DNA of 64,000 nt from NCBI GenBank assembly GCA_022818135.1, contig JAFMSR010000005.1, positions 24,408,175 through 24,472,174 on the forward strand, written 5' to 3'. A program made the translations under genes and the position numbers. Position 1 is the stretch's first letter; every line of letters starts with the position of its first letter. The DNA is from Saxidomus purpurata (taxonomy: Eukaryota > Mollusca > Bivalvia > Venerida > Veneridae). The notes under the pieces were generated by a model. That model made no database searches, had not been told where the DNA came from, and saw only the letters and a list, made by a program, of their open reading frames with translations. Shown piece by piece: positions 48,796 to 59,659 of the stretch.

Positions 48796-49489
48796 CATTC
48801 TCCTTAATGAACTGTATATAATGTAACTTGCATATACAATGGGATTTCACACATTGCAGAAAGATCAACTGAACATAATACATGCATATCTTATCAATAA
48901 CAAATAAAACCTTGCCCTGCTGGCCACAAGTGAGCCTGCTTTTGCAAAGAGCGCAGATCATGATCACTCTGTATATCAATGGTTATAGTACTGCTGTGTA
49001 CTGTAATAGTGCTGTGTACTGCAGTACTGAGTACTGTATCCAAGATAATGGATTTTTATAAAAATTAAACAAAAATTTCTAGTCCTTTCAGAGGGCCAAC
49101 ATGGCCTTATACCCCCCTTCTAGCTACCATTGGCTATAAAATAAAAAAAAAAATTTTCTTTTTTTTTTTTTAAAAATATGGTCCTAATAGCTCACCCTGT
49201 CACAAAAATTGAAAATCATTATAAATAAGACCTGAGCAAAAACTGTTAGACATTGTTAAGATAATTATAGAAATAAAGGTTTTGGCAGATCGGGGGAAGA
49301 ACAGATGAAATATTACAAGTCAGAGCAAAATAGTCTTATATGTTATTGTGTCCTGGTGCACTGTAACTGTGACCTATTGTGTATTTAAGCTCGAACTGGT
49401 TTTTGTACTTGTGTTGTAAACTGTCCGGGTATAAAAATAAGATTTTGATCTATTTGTGTTTTTTAACTGTATGCCCCTTTTTGTACTTA

Positions 49490-49730
49490 GTACATCTAAT
49501 TTTTGCATAGGTTCATATAGGAAAAATTTTGAAAAATCTTCTTTTCTGAAACAACAAGGCCCAGAGCTTAGAATTTAGCATAATCTAGTGGACCTCTTCG
49601 AAGATTGTTCAAATTATAGCCCCCAGGTTAATATTGACCCCACCCAGGGGTCTCTTGATTTAACATAGGTTTATATAGGGAAAACTTTAAAAAAAAAACT
49701 TTATCTCTGACACCACAAAGACTCTAACTT
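49490..49730 (-). mobile_element. Family II fragment, inverted
   Basis: The reverse complement contains 'tttaaagtttttccctata', 'gaccccacccagg...', 'gaccccaggttaat'-type core wording and 'gtccactagattatgc'. It is the only clearly minus-oriented family II piece in the window and begins just past the end of copy B. Confidence 0.55.
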
Positions 49731-49842
49731 GTTGCAGTGTCTCGAAAAATTTAAAAAAATGAAACTTTCAGTTATTATGATAAAATGAAAGTTCTTTCTG
49801 TCTGCTGGCAAATTGCATTTTTTTTTGCTGGGAATTTTAAGT

Positions 49843-50843
49843 ACAAGAGCTGTCAGTAGGACAGCGTGCTCGACTTTTTTAGTGCTTGCCAATAAAACAA
49901 AACTTTGACAGTTAAGGGCACACAAGACTTTAACTAGGAATTTCTAAGTACAAATCAAGAAACATTTTTCACAGAGTTATCTTCTTTTGCTTACAGATAG
50001 GTCTTACCATGGTACATAAGTACTCCAACTTTCAAAGTAATATCTCAAATGGTTAAGTTAACAAGTGGACAAGAATGAAAATTTTAACTGAGTTTCTAAG
50101 TCAAAAAGGGCCATAATTCAAATAAAATCCTTGACAGAATTACCTTCTCCTGCCCATGTTTGGGAATCATGATGGTAAACAAGTATTCCAACTTTCAAAT
50201 TAATATCTCAAACAGTTCAGTCAAAAAGTGGACTGGTATGAAAAACTTAACCAAGATTCTAAGTCGATAAAAGGCCTTAATTTTTAAAACAAATCCCTGA
50301 CAGAGTTACCTTCTCTTGCATACAGATGGGGGTAATGATGTGAAATAGCATTAAAGTTTCAAAGCAATATCTCAAAGGGTTAAGGCAATAAGTGGATTTT
50401 ACCCATATTCAATGTATTTTCTAAGTCAAAAAGGGGCATAATTCTGTCAAAAACCTTGACAGAGTTATGTCCTCTTGTCTGTTGATGAAGGTCGTGATGG
50501 TTAACAAGTATGGTTAGTTTCAAAGCAATACCTCCAATGGTTTTGAAATAAAGTGAGGTGGTACGAAAAACTTAACCAAGCTCAATACAATTTCTAAGTA
50601 AAAAAGGGCCATAATTCTGTCAAAAACCTTGACAGAGTTATGTACTCTTGTCTGTAGATGGAGGTTATGATGGTAAACAAGTATGGTAAGTTTCAAAGCC
50701 ATACCTCTAATACTTTTGAAATAAAGTGGGGTGGTACGAAAAACTTAACCAAGGTGTGACGCCAACGCCGACGCCGACACCGACGCCGACGCCGACGCCG
50801 GGGCGAGTAGGATAGCTCCCCTTTTCATAGAAAAGTCGAGCTA
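49843..50843 (+). mobile_element. Family I element, complete, 1.0 kb
   Basis: This is the cleanest family I copy. The 5' end is 'acaagagctgtcagtaggac' then 'gctcgactttttta'. The core has about six units, the last two of about 165 bp with 'ggggtggtacgaaaaactta'. After that come (gccgac)n, 'gagtaggatagctcccc', the hairpin CTTTTCatagAAAAG and 'tcgagctaa'. The 3' 'aaaagtcgagc' is the exact complement of the 5' 'gctcgactttt'. Non-coding. Confidence 0.8.
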
Positions 50844-51094
50844 AAAATGTATTCAGAGAAATAGATACATATTTAAGATATTAACAAAATGATACTAACC
50901 AGTACAACTTAGATATTATCAACTTCTATTGCTTTCAATGGAATATGTACAAACAACTGATGGTCTGTTTTAACAGATTCAAACAATCACATTATACTAA
51001 ATAGATTTAAAATCTTTTGTCTGCAGTCAGTTGACATGAATTACTCAATTATGATAGATGCCACTACAGTGTATGTATATTAGGGCTTTTATCG
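50844..51094. other. AT-rich stretch, nothing recognised
   Basis: A short single-copy stretch between a family I element and a SINE. Confidence 0.4.
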
Positions 51095-51350
51095 TTGATA
51101 CCAGTTTCCCATATGACCAACGCCCCCAGAAGAGGTTAGTTATTTAAGGTTTTCGGAGGATAGTGCAAGATACAGAATTAAGAGAGACTCCTGGTTTTTA
51201 TACATGCCAGGTGTATAGCACCCATACATAGGACCTCAGTCCCATCCGAAAGGCTGTTAGTAATTTTAGTTGGTCAGCCCCGTGAATAGAGCGGCGCAAC
51301 CCCGAGATTACAAGTCTTGTGCTCTACCAATTGAGCTAACCCTGCTAACC
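51095..51350 (-). mobile_element. tRNA-derived SINE
   Basis: On the minus strand the head reads GGTTAGCTCAATTGGTAGAG (box A TAGCTCAATTGG at 51327-51338), then a tRNA-like anticodon loop CTTGTAA with TGT at 51310-51312 (Thr-like). The T arm is degraded, with no intact box B. The body continues with 'cggatgggactgaggtccta', 'gtgctatacacctggca' and 'taaaaaccaggag', wording common in metazoan SINE bodies. It cannot be a functional tRNA because the T arm and acceptor pairing are missing. Confidence 0.65.
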
Positions 51351-51955
51351 CACTACAGCGTTGTTTTTGTCTTGTATAAAAAAAAAAACACCCTTAGCTC
51401 CACCTTCTTAACTTTTGAAAGGGTAAAATGACAAGATAATAATAGTCATGATGCGGAAAGTAATGCCCAAATCCTGCATTGACCAATTAGATGTGATAAA
51501 CAGTTTTGATTAACTGTTGGTTGATTATACTATGAACATTGAAGGATTCTAAAATAAACTGGCACACATGTTCAGCACATGGAGATAAAGGTCAAGGTCA
51601 CAGAATCAGAGACACCACTTTGGGAGCATTTGTCATTTACAAGTGACAGCTCTCATTTTTAGATTAGAGGCTTTATGCATCAAACAAAATGTCCAAGCAA
51701 TCCAACATCCACAAATTTTAAATATAAGATAGAACAAATTAGTAAAGTTTCAGACCACGGTCTGTATATTCTATGAACCCTGTTCATATATAGACGCTCT
51801 TTGGTCTGAACGGCCAATTCTGCCGTCATCTGCCTGATAGTTCATTGACATGTTTCATTCAAAACAAAATAATTGCAGCAATTTTTTATACACTACAAGA
51901 TACCGGTGTGTCTTAAAGCAATACAATTTGAAAGTTTGACAAAAAAATCTTAAGA
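51351..51955. other. No gene; short TE scraps
   Basis: 51590-51655 has 'aaggtcaaggtcacagaatc' and 'tgacagctctcatttt', the reverse of a family I-type end. The rest is unrecognised. Confidence 0.4.
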
Positions 51956-51959
51956 CATA

Positions 51960-52122
51960 GCAAACTTATAGCAAAAATCTAAATATAAAAAGGGGCATAA
52001 CTCTGTCAAATATGACCTTGACCTACAAAATTTGGCGGCATCATGACTCTTATGTCATGAGCAATGCAATTTGAAAGTTAGATGAAGAAATCTTAAGAAA
52101 TGGCAAAGTTATAGTCAATGTT
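51960..52122 (+). repeat. Family V unit, left part of an interrupted repeat
   Basis: A unit with 'ggggcataactctgtcaaat', 'atgaccttgacctacaaaa' and 'tcttaagaaatggcaaagtt' recurs at 54406-54550. The family I' element and the retroposed piece lie between the two parts, so they inserted within this older repeat. Confidence 0.6.
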
Positions 52123-52192
52123 AAGTTTTCGTGACAAAATCTAAGTACAACAAGAGCTGTCTCATGACAGCACGCTCGACTATTCGAAAGCT
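52123..52192 (+). repeat. 70-bp direct repeat, left copy
   Basis: It is identical to 52635-52704. It includes the first 43 bp of the family I' element. The two copies flank a poly(A)-terminated insertion. Confidence 0.95.
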
Positions 52193-52634
52193 GACAAAAT
52201 TCAGTAGAGATAATCTCAAGTAGCATATATACAAACATTTTTTTTAAAAATAATCATGTTTGCTTGTGTTTTTTGTTGTTGTTGTTTTTTGTTTTTTTTG
52301 TTTTTTTTTGTTTTTTTGGTCTATTTGTTGTTGGTTATTTTTTAGATCTGATGTAAGTTTACCATCTATTTTTTTCTTCTCATGAATCAGTTCTATACGT
52401 AATGATTTTCTGTATACTATTTCAAAATTAAATCATGCAAATAAGAATCTTAAACTAAACACCACAAAATAGTCGTTAAACATTGCATAACTTTGTTTCG
52501 CTTTATCCTTCAGGGAAGTAGTATGAAATATGTGCATTGTCAGTTAATAGTCATTGAAAAGCCATAGAGCTTGTATGTAAATTGTTATATGTTAACATTA
52601 ATAAATCATCATCACAAAAAAAAAAAAAAAAAAA
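52193..52634 (+). mobile_element. Retroposed transcript end with AATAAA and poly(A)
   Basis: The 442-bp insert ends with AATAAA (52600-52605), ten bases and then a run of about 19-21 A. It is bounded on both sides by the 70-bp repeat. This is the form of an LINE-mobilised cDNA (processed transcript end or SINE), with the repeat as target duplication. The source gene is not recognised. 52255-52345 is T/G-rich low complexity. Confidence 0.65.
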
Positions 52635-52661
52635 AGTTTTCGTGACAAAATCTAAGTACAA

Positions 52662-54405
52662 CAAGAGCTGTCTCATGACAGCACGCTCGACTATTCGAAA
52701 GCTTGTCGGTAAAATGTTTTTTTTGTCTAAGAACAGGTGTATTGTGTAATTGTCTATAAGAATTAAGGTCAAAGATATGAAACTTGTTCAAAGACCTATG
52801 TAAATGTACATTACATGCAAAGCCTTACTCTGGATTCTGTAAGCCAACTGGGGGGAGAAGGGGGGGGGGGATAATTTCAAAGAAATACATCACCTTGTAT
52901 ATTTGATCATGAATAACTTTGTAACGTTTCAAAATTGATATGTTTAAAATTAAAAAAGCATGACCGCTGCATGCTGCATAATTATTCTATGACATTTCAA
53001 AAGTAAGCCATTTCGAGTATTTCTTATAATAGTCTGGTAAAAACTGTGACAAAATTCTAAGTTAAAAAGGGGCATAAATATGTCAAAAATCAAAAACATT
53101 GGTGAAGATGTTGATAGTAAACATTCATTTTAAGTTTCAAGTCAATACGTTTTAGAGTATTAAAGATATTTGACTTCATAAAAATATTTAACTAAAATTC
53201 TAAGTTAAAAAGGGGCATAAATCTAACAAAAATCAAAACAGAGTTATGGGGATTGTTTCTTCAGGTGAAGATGTTGATGGTGGACACATAATTTGAGTTT
53301 CAAGTCAATACCTTTGAAAGTATTCAAAATATTTGCCTTTATAAAATCTTTTACCAAAAATTCTAAGTTAAAAAGGGGCATAAATCTGTCAAAAATCAAA
53401 ACAGAGTTATGGAGATTGTTTCCTCTGGTGTAAATGTTGATGGTAAACATATTGTTTGAGTTTCAAGTCAATACCTTTGATAGTATTCAAGATATTTGAC
53501 TTTATAAAAAAAATAAACCAAAAATTCTAAGTTAAAAAGTGGCATAAATCTGTCAAAAATCAAAACAGAGTTATGGGGATTATTTCCTCAGGTGAAGATG
53601 TTGATGGTTGACACATATTTTGAGTTTCAAGTAAATACCTTTGATAGTATACAAGATATTTGAATTTATAAAAAAATTTAACCAAAAATTCTAATTTAAA
53701 AAGGGCATAAATCTGTCAAAAATAAAAACAGAGTTATGGGAATTGTTTCCTCTGGTGTAAATGTTGATAGTAAACAGATAGTTTGAGTTTCAAGTCAATA
53801 CTTTTGATGGTATTCAAGATATTTGAATTTATAAAACACTTTAACCAAAAATTTTAAGTTAGAAAGGGGCATAAATCTGTCAAAAATCGAAACAGAGTTA
53901 TGGGGATTGTTTCTTCAGGTGAAGATGTTGATGGTAGACACATACTTTGAGTTTCAAGTCAATACCTTTGATCTTATTCAAGATATTTGAATTTATAAAA
54001 CACTTTAACCAAAAATTTTAAGTTAGAAAGGGGCATAAATCTGTCAAAAATCAAAACAGAGTTATGGGGATTGTTTCCTCAGGTGAAGATGTTGATGGTA
54101 GACACATACTTTGAGTTTCAAGTCAATACCTTTGATAGTATTCAAGATATTTGAATTTATAAAAAACTTTAACCAAAAATTCTAAGTTAAAAAGGGCATA
54201 AATCTGTCAAAAATCAAAACAGAGTTATGGGGATTGTTTCCTCATGTGTAGATGTTGATGGTAAACATAAAGTTTGAGTTTCAAGTCAATACCTTTGATA
54301 GTATTCCAGATATTTGACTTTATGAAAAACTTTAACCAACGCAGACGCCGACGCCGTTGCTGGGGCGAGTGCAATAGCCTCCTTATTCTTTGAATAATCG
54401 AGCTA
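52662..54405 (+). mobile_element. Family I' element, about nine units
   Basis: The 5' end is 'acaagagctgtctcatgaca' then 'gctcgactattcgaaagc'. Units of about 163 bp are anchored on 'ggcataaat' near 53069, 53211, 53375, 53541, 53703, 53867, 54030 and 54193. The 3' end is 'ggggcgagtgcaatagcc' and 'attctttgaataatcgagct'. It is a longer relative of 21771-23036. Two of its hairpin and complement positions are mutated. Confidence 0.75.
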
Positions 54406-55050
54406 AAAAGGGGCAAAACTCTGTCAAATATGACCTTGACCTATAAAACTTGGTGGGATCATGACCCTTTAGTCATACGCAATACAATTGTAAAGTTTGA
54501 TGAAGAAATCTTAAGAAATGGCAAAGTTATAGCCAACATTAAGTTTGTGTGACGGATGGACGCACAGACACACGGACACACAAACACCGAACCGCCATTT
54601 GGATGACTATATCAAGATCACCGCAAGGAGGCTTGACAAAAATAGACACACAAGACCATGACTGTGCCAACTGTAACATTCTCATGCATTGAAGGATTTT
54701 GATTTGACTTGGCACAGCTGCACAAGGGGACAATTGGGAACAGACAGACAGATGAAAAGTGACAATCAGGTGATGTAACAAAATGATCATCTACAATACA
54801 TGATTTACATAATTCCTGATAATATAGCTATTAATGTGCACTACAACAGAGTTCTGTGAATAATTTGTCCACTGTACCAAGTCAATTCAAAATCATTCTC
54901 TGTATGAGGAAGTTACAGTCTAGACAAAGTGTCATGTGTCTATTTTTACTCTAAGTGTGACCTTGACCTTGACCATGTGAATTCAAAATCATTTAATTCA
55001 TGACAAAGTTACAACCTGGATAAGCTCATCCTGGCAGACGTACACACAGT
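54406..55050. other. Family V unit, then simple 'gacggac' sequence and unique DNA
   Basis: 54406-54550 is the right part of family V, followed by (acggacaca)n at 54550-54590. 54950-54980 has two 'gaccttgacc' words. No gene. Confidence 0.45.
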
Positions 55051-55118
55051 AAACTTACAACAGTTAATAAGTTGACTAATTGCCAGCAGGCTAGCAAAAT
55101 TGTTCATTGTTTTAATAG

Positions 55119-55222
55119 CTTACTTTCTCAAAGGAATGTTGTGCATGTTTTTTGGAAGGTGTGGCAGGAGCAAATAACAAAGGTGTCCCTCATGATTGAA
55201 ATCTGGAATTCTTTGGTGAAAG
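55119..55222 (+). CDS. Possible internal coding exon, unidentified
   Basis: Acceptor 'ttgttttaatag' at 55118 and donor 'aaag|gtacag' at 55223 bound an open frame that codes LLSQRNVVHVFWKVWQEQ then ITKVSLMIEIWNSLVK. It ends in phase 1. That is compatible with the exon at 56224-56307 if the acceptor 'gtgtcaag' is used. I have no homology for it, and it could be chance. Confidence 0.25.
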
Positions 55223-55654
55223 GTACAGAGGAGTACTTGCATCTTCAAGAATTTTTCCATTTACCTGAAAAAAAAAAAAACAAAAAAAAAACAAGGAACT
55301 TTGCATATACATTTCTTTTCATTTGCAGGCAATTGCCTTCGTTTAGTTGATACCAAAGCCAAAGTGTGTCATTCATCCGCAGCCATTTCTCATAGTTGGT
55401 TGATTAACCTTCTGTGAGTAGGACTGGTTATTTGTGGGTGTTGCACTTCACTTTTAAATACAGATTTCCAAATCTTAATGTCTTAACAAAACATGCATAG
55501 TCAAATTAGTATGAAACAATCGCTGTCTAAGTGCAATATTTAGTCTATTCTACAAAAGTAAAAAGCCAGGAAGAGTGATAGGAGTACTACATATAATTCT
55601 TAGTTTACTCAAAATGGAATCAACATTGAAGAGAGTTAAGCAATAGGAAAATAT
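55223..55654. other. Intergenic or intronic, nothing recognised
   Basis: It contains a poly(A)-like run at 55269-55292. No feature supported. Confidence 0.4.
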
Positions 55655-55748
55655 CTGTGCCTTGCTTAAGGACACTGCCAGCATGGGCGGGGATTAAACC
55701 CGGAACCTTCTGATCCTGAGGTGAATGCTCTACTATTGTGTCACTAAA
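55655..55748 (-). mobile_element. tRNA-like SINE fragment
   Basis: The minus strand reads TAGTGACACAATAGTAGAGC (box A-like), GGTTCCGGGTTTAATCCCC (box B GGGTTTAATCC at 55691-55701) and then 'gtgtccttaagcaaggcaca', a common SINE body motif. The tRNA head is degenerate. Confidence 0.6.
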
Positions 55749-56212
55749 CATTTAGGGTAACTGATGCTCAAAGGCAGTAACCTAAGACAGTTTTATTTTT
55801 GAGTTCATTGAATATGACCTTTAAACTTGTGACAATTGAGATAGCTTGTTCAAACATGATTGGCAATAGCTCTTTAAAACAGTATCTTAAATGAACTTGC
55901 TACTTGAAATGCAGCATCAGTGAGAGACAGACACAACTACTGATCTTTGAATTTGACTATGGCAAGAACTGCTTCCTGTACTTGCTGGCTTGATTCAGCA
56001 CTTTAGTAATTAAGACTGTTTAGGCAGAAAGAAATTGTAAAAACTCTACTCAGAACAGAAGGAATCTGTGTTTCCGAGACAGAACATTACTGGTTAAGAG
56101 CATTTGAACACCAATTTATGCCATTAATGTGTATTATAATGCAAAACTGTATGTAAATCCCTTTTGTCTCTTGACCTTATACTCACACACTTTGTTTTAT
56201 TGTTTCTGTTAG
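55749..56212. other. Stretch upstream of the exon, shared in part with 20311-20400 (inverted)
   Basis: The last 110 bp before the exon match the inverse of 20311-20400, and read as intron ending in a pyrimidine-rich tract. The rest is unrecognised. Confidence 0.4.
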
Positions 56213-56307
56213 TCTGTGTCAAGCTTGGGTATACCCAGTAGGCTTTCAAGTTCAGTCAAAGTCAAGTAGCCAGAAGCCAATGCCTGCATTGCAAGGAAGT
56301 GGTCAAG
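56213..56307 (+). CDS. Putative coding exon immediately upstream of the exon array
   Basis: The acceptor tract 'ttattgtttctgttag' ends at 56212; a second possible acceptor is 'gtgtcaag' at 56223. The frame reads QAWVYPVGFQVQSKSSSQKP then MPALQGSGQ and reaches donor 'caag|gtaata' at 56307/56308 in phase 1. The next exon (56869) starts with CA, which with the leftover G makes GCA, so the frame continues QALRYWKT. A frameshifted inverted copy exists at 20220-20310. I do not recognise the protein. Confidence 0.45.
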
Positions 56308-56868
56308 GTAATAGAGGTAAAAGTGTTAGAAATTCAAGGTTTTATGAATATATTTGGTTATATATTTATTAACTTACCAAAAATATTCAACAAAATTAAT
56401 GCAGAAAAACCACCCAGTGTTAAGATCTTCTTACTGACTACATTGTACAAATGAAATACATAACATTCTGAACTGATATTGAAGTAAATGGAACTGTTCC
56501 GAGTACACATACATAAACTGCCTACTTTTAAACATTTTTTTAGAAGGAATAACTACTTTCAAGCATAAATGAAATCCTTTCTTTAACAAAAAAACTTTGT
56601 GATTTCCTTGATCAGTTTTTAGGTCAGTCCTTATAATGGAACAATCTTGCAGCTTTACAGAAAGTTTTGTCAAAAATGATTGGCCGAAACAGTCCTCTAA
56701 ATGATCCTACTAGTTAATGTAAAGCTTTTATTAAAATGATTTGCCTAAAATTGTCCTAACAGGAGTATTCAAATGGCATAAATGCTTTAGTTTCTGAAAC
56801 AATTAAATTATCTTGCCATTTGACTTTTACATAATATAATCTCAACCACTTGCTTTCTCTCTTCAAAG

Positions 56869-57002
56869 CACTAAGATACTGGAAAACAATGGACAGCCTA
56901 CTGGGTATATCTCAGTTTAAAACCTGTTACCAAGATATTAAATTTGTGCCTAACCTAGGAAGCCTGCTTGGCATAGCCAACTGGAAGACAGACTTACCAT
57001 AA
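56869..57002 (+). CDS. Terminal coding exon, array unit 1
   Basis: Acceptor 'ctctcttcaaag' at 56868. The exon opens with CA (phase 1 entry) and codes LRYWKTMDSLLGISQFKTC, YQDIKFVPNLGSLLGIANW and KTDLP, then TAA. It is directly spliceable in phase to the exon at 56213-56307 over a 561-bp intron. No family recognised. The repeated 'LGSLLGI/LDSLLGI' pair suggests a small internal duplication. Confidence 0.45.
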
Positions 57003-58231
57003 AGCACATTCAGATGGAGTATTCAGGGGATGACAAAAAAAAATTAGCAAAAGCAAGGAATGAGATTACAGATCTACAAATATCTCAACATTTTTTCAAA
57101 AATTTACCAAAGATCAAAACATTTGTACACTGACTGACCTTCAAACCATCACATTATTTTTGTGCACACAGTTTATAAGATGCTAACCACTAGCTATCTT
57201 TCTCTAAGGCACTTAACTTGTGCCTAACCCAAAAAGCTTGCTAGTTTTACACTTTCTAATATTTGAACAAAAAGGCACAACTGAAATATTACCATATTCA
57301 AATTTTGTTGCTAATCAAAGTTGAAGATGAATAATTTTCAATGATGAGAAACCAAAAGCCAATTAAGGCTCATGTACATAAAAGCCATTACTGGTTACAT
57401 AGTATGATTTTGTTGAAAATGATTGGAATAAACTGTCCTTAAAATGAATTATATTCCTTACATGATCTTTTTGTAAAAAATTACTTGGCTGTATTATGAA
57501 CTTTCTAAACCACAAAAAGTCTTTGTCAAAACAATAAGTCAGAACAGTCCCTTAAGATGAACCTGATACCCTATGAGAAAGTTCTGTCAAAAATAAGTTG
57601 CATGAACAATCCTTACAATGAAATTAAGGGGGTGTAAAGCCTTTGCCATTTGTGTTGAGCATGTCAAAAATATTTAAAAAAACATTAAGCAGGAAACCCA
57701 TTTAGTCACAAATTAGTGCTAAGACCTAGTTACTGACTACATTGTTCAAATGAAATGCATAATATTCTGAACTGATATTGAAGTAAACAGAACTGTTCTA
57801 AGTACACTTACATAAAATGCCTACTTTAAACATCTTTTTAGACAGAATAACTACTCCTTCCAAGCATATATTAAATCCCTTTTTTATGAAAACACTTTGT
57901 TAATCAGTTTTTAGGTCAGTCCTTCTAATGAAACAAACTTGCATCTTAACAGAAATTTTTGTCAAAAATGATTGGCCAAAATGGTACTTTACATTTATCT
58001 TAACCAAGGTTTTGTCTTGACAGAAATTTTTGTCAAAAATGATTGGTCGAAACAGTCCTGTAAATGATCCTACTGGTTAATGTGAAGCTTTTGTTAAAAA
58101 TGATTTGCCTAAAATTGTCCTAACAGGAGTATTCAAATGGCATAAATGCTTTAGTTTCTGAAACAATTGAATTATCTTGCCATTTGACTATTACATATAT
58201 AATCTCAACCACTTGCTTTCTCTCTTCAAAG

Positions 58232-58365
58232 CACTAAGATACTGGAAAACACTGGACAGCCTTCTGGGTATATCTCAGTTTAAAACCTATTACCAAGATA
58301 TTAAATTTGTGCCTAACCTAGGAAGCCTGCTTGGCATAGCCAACTGGAAGACAGACTTACCATAA
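58232..58365 (+). CDS. Terminal coding exon, array unit 2
   Basis: Same acceptor, 134-nt length, phase and TAA as unit 1; it reads ...KTLDSLLGISQFKTYYQD.... Open throughout. It could be an alternative last exon or just an amplified copy. Confidence 0.4.
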
Positions 58366-59525
58366 AGCACATTCAGATGGAGTATTCAGGGGATGACAAA
58401 AAAAAAATTAGCAAAAGCAAGGAATGAGATTACAGACCTACAAATATCTCAACATTTTTTCAAAAATTTACAAAAGATCAAAACATTTGTACACTGACTG
58501 ACCTTCAAACCATCACATTATTTTTGTGCACACAGTTTATAAGATGCTAACCACTAGCTGTCTTTCTCTAAGGCACTTAACTTGTGCCTAACCCAAAAAG
58601 CTTGCTAGTTTTACACTTTCTAATATTTGTACAAATAGGTACAAATGAAATATTACCATATTCAAATTTTATTGCTTATCAAAGTTGAAGAAGAATAATT
58701 TTCAATGATGAGAAACCAAAGGCCAATTAAGGCTCATGTACACAAAAGCCATTACTGGTTACATAGTATGATTTTGTTGAAAATGATTGGAATAAACTGT
58801 CCTTAAAATGAATTATATTCCTTACATGATCTTTTTGTAAAAAATTACTTGGCCGTATTATGAACTTTCTAAACCACAAAAAGTCTTTGTCAAAACAATA
58901 AGTCAGAACAGTCCCTTAAGATGAACCTGATACCCTATGAGAAAGTTCTGTCAAAAAAAATAAGTTAAGGCATGAACAATCCTTGACAATGAAATTTAAA
59001 GGCATTAAGCAAAAGCCTTTGCCATTTGTGTTGACTACATTGTTCAAATGAAATGCATAATATTCTGAACTGATATTGAAGTAATCAGAACTGTTCTAAG
59101 TACACTTACATAAAATGCCTACTTTAAACATCTTTTTAGACAGAATAACTCCTTCCAAGCATATATTAAATGCCTTTTTTATGAAAACACTTTGTTAATC
59201 AGTTTTTAGGTCAGTCCTTCTAATGAAACAAACTTGCAGCTTAACAGAAATTTTTGTCAAAAATGATTGCCAAAATGGTACTTTACATTTATTTTAACCA
59301 AGGTTTTGTCTTGACAGAAATTTTTGTCAAAAATGATTGACAGAAACAGTCCTCTAAATGATCCTACTGGTTAATGTGAAGCTTTTGTTAAAAATGATTT
59401 GCCTAACATTGTCCTAACAGGAGTATTCAAATGGCATAAATGCTTTAGTTTCTGAAACAATTGAATTATCTTGCCATTTGACTATTACATATATAATCTC
59501 AACCACTTGCTTTCTCTCTTCAAAG

Positions 59526-59659
59526 CACTAAGATACTGGAAAACAATGGACAGCGTACTGGGTAAATCTCAGCTTAAAACCTATTACCAAGATATTAAAT
59601 TTGTGCCTAACCTAGGAAGCCTGCTTGGCATAGCCAACTGGAAGACAGACTTACCATAA
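59526..59659 (+). CDS. Terminal coding exon, array unit 3
   Basis: Open over the same 134 nt. Differences: L to M, LLGIS to VLGKS and F to L. Acceptor intact. Confidence 0.4.

Larger units (their letters stand above)
23138..49432 (+). repeat. Segmental duplication, copy B, with 9.47-kb insertion
   Basis: It aligns in order with copy A: 23138-23824 to about 395-993, then 33297-49432 to 994-16290, with 23825-33296 inserted between. Copy B has seven family III units where A has five, an expanded minisatellite at 48661-48795, and about 390 bp at 44255-44650 unlike A's 11686-11765. Confidence 0.9.

Noticed and set aside
51282..51350. Functional tRNA-Thr (TGT) gene on the minus strand
   Set aside because: Box A and the anticodon loop are present, but there is no proper T arm and no acceptor stem pairing; called a SINE head instead.
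54539..54790. Minus-strand frame with CLCVRVSVRPSV
   Set aside because: Translation of the simple (acggacaca)n stretch; similar low-complexity frames occur at 4863-5090 and 37561-37785.
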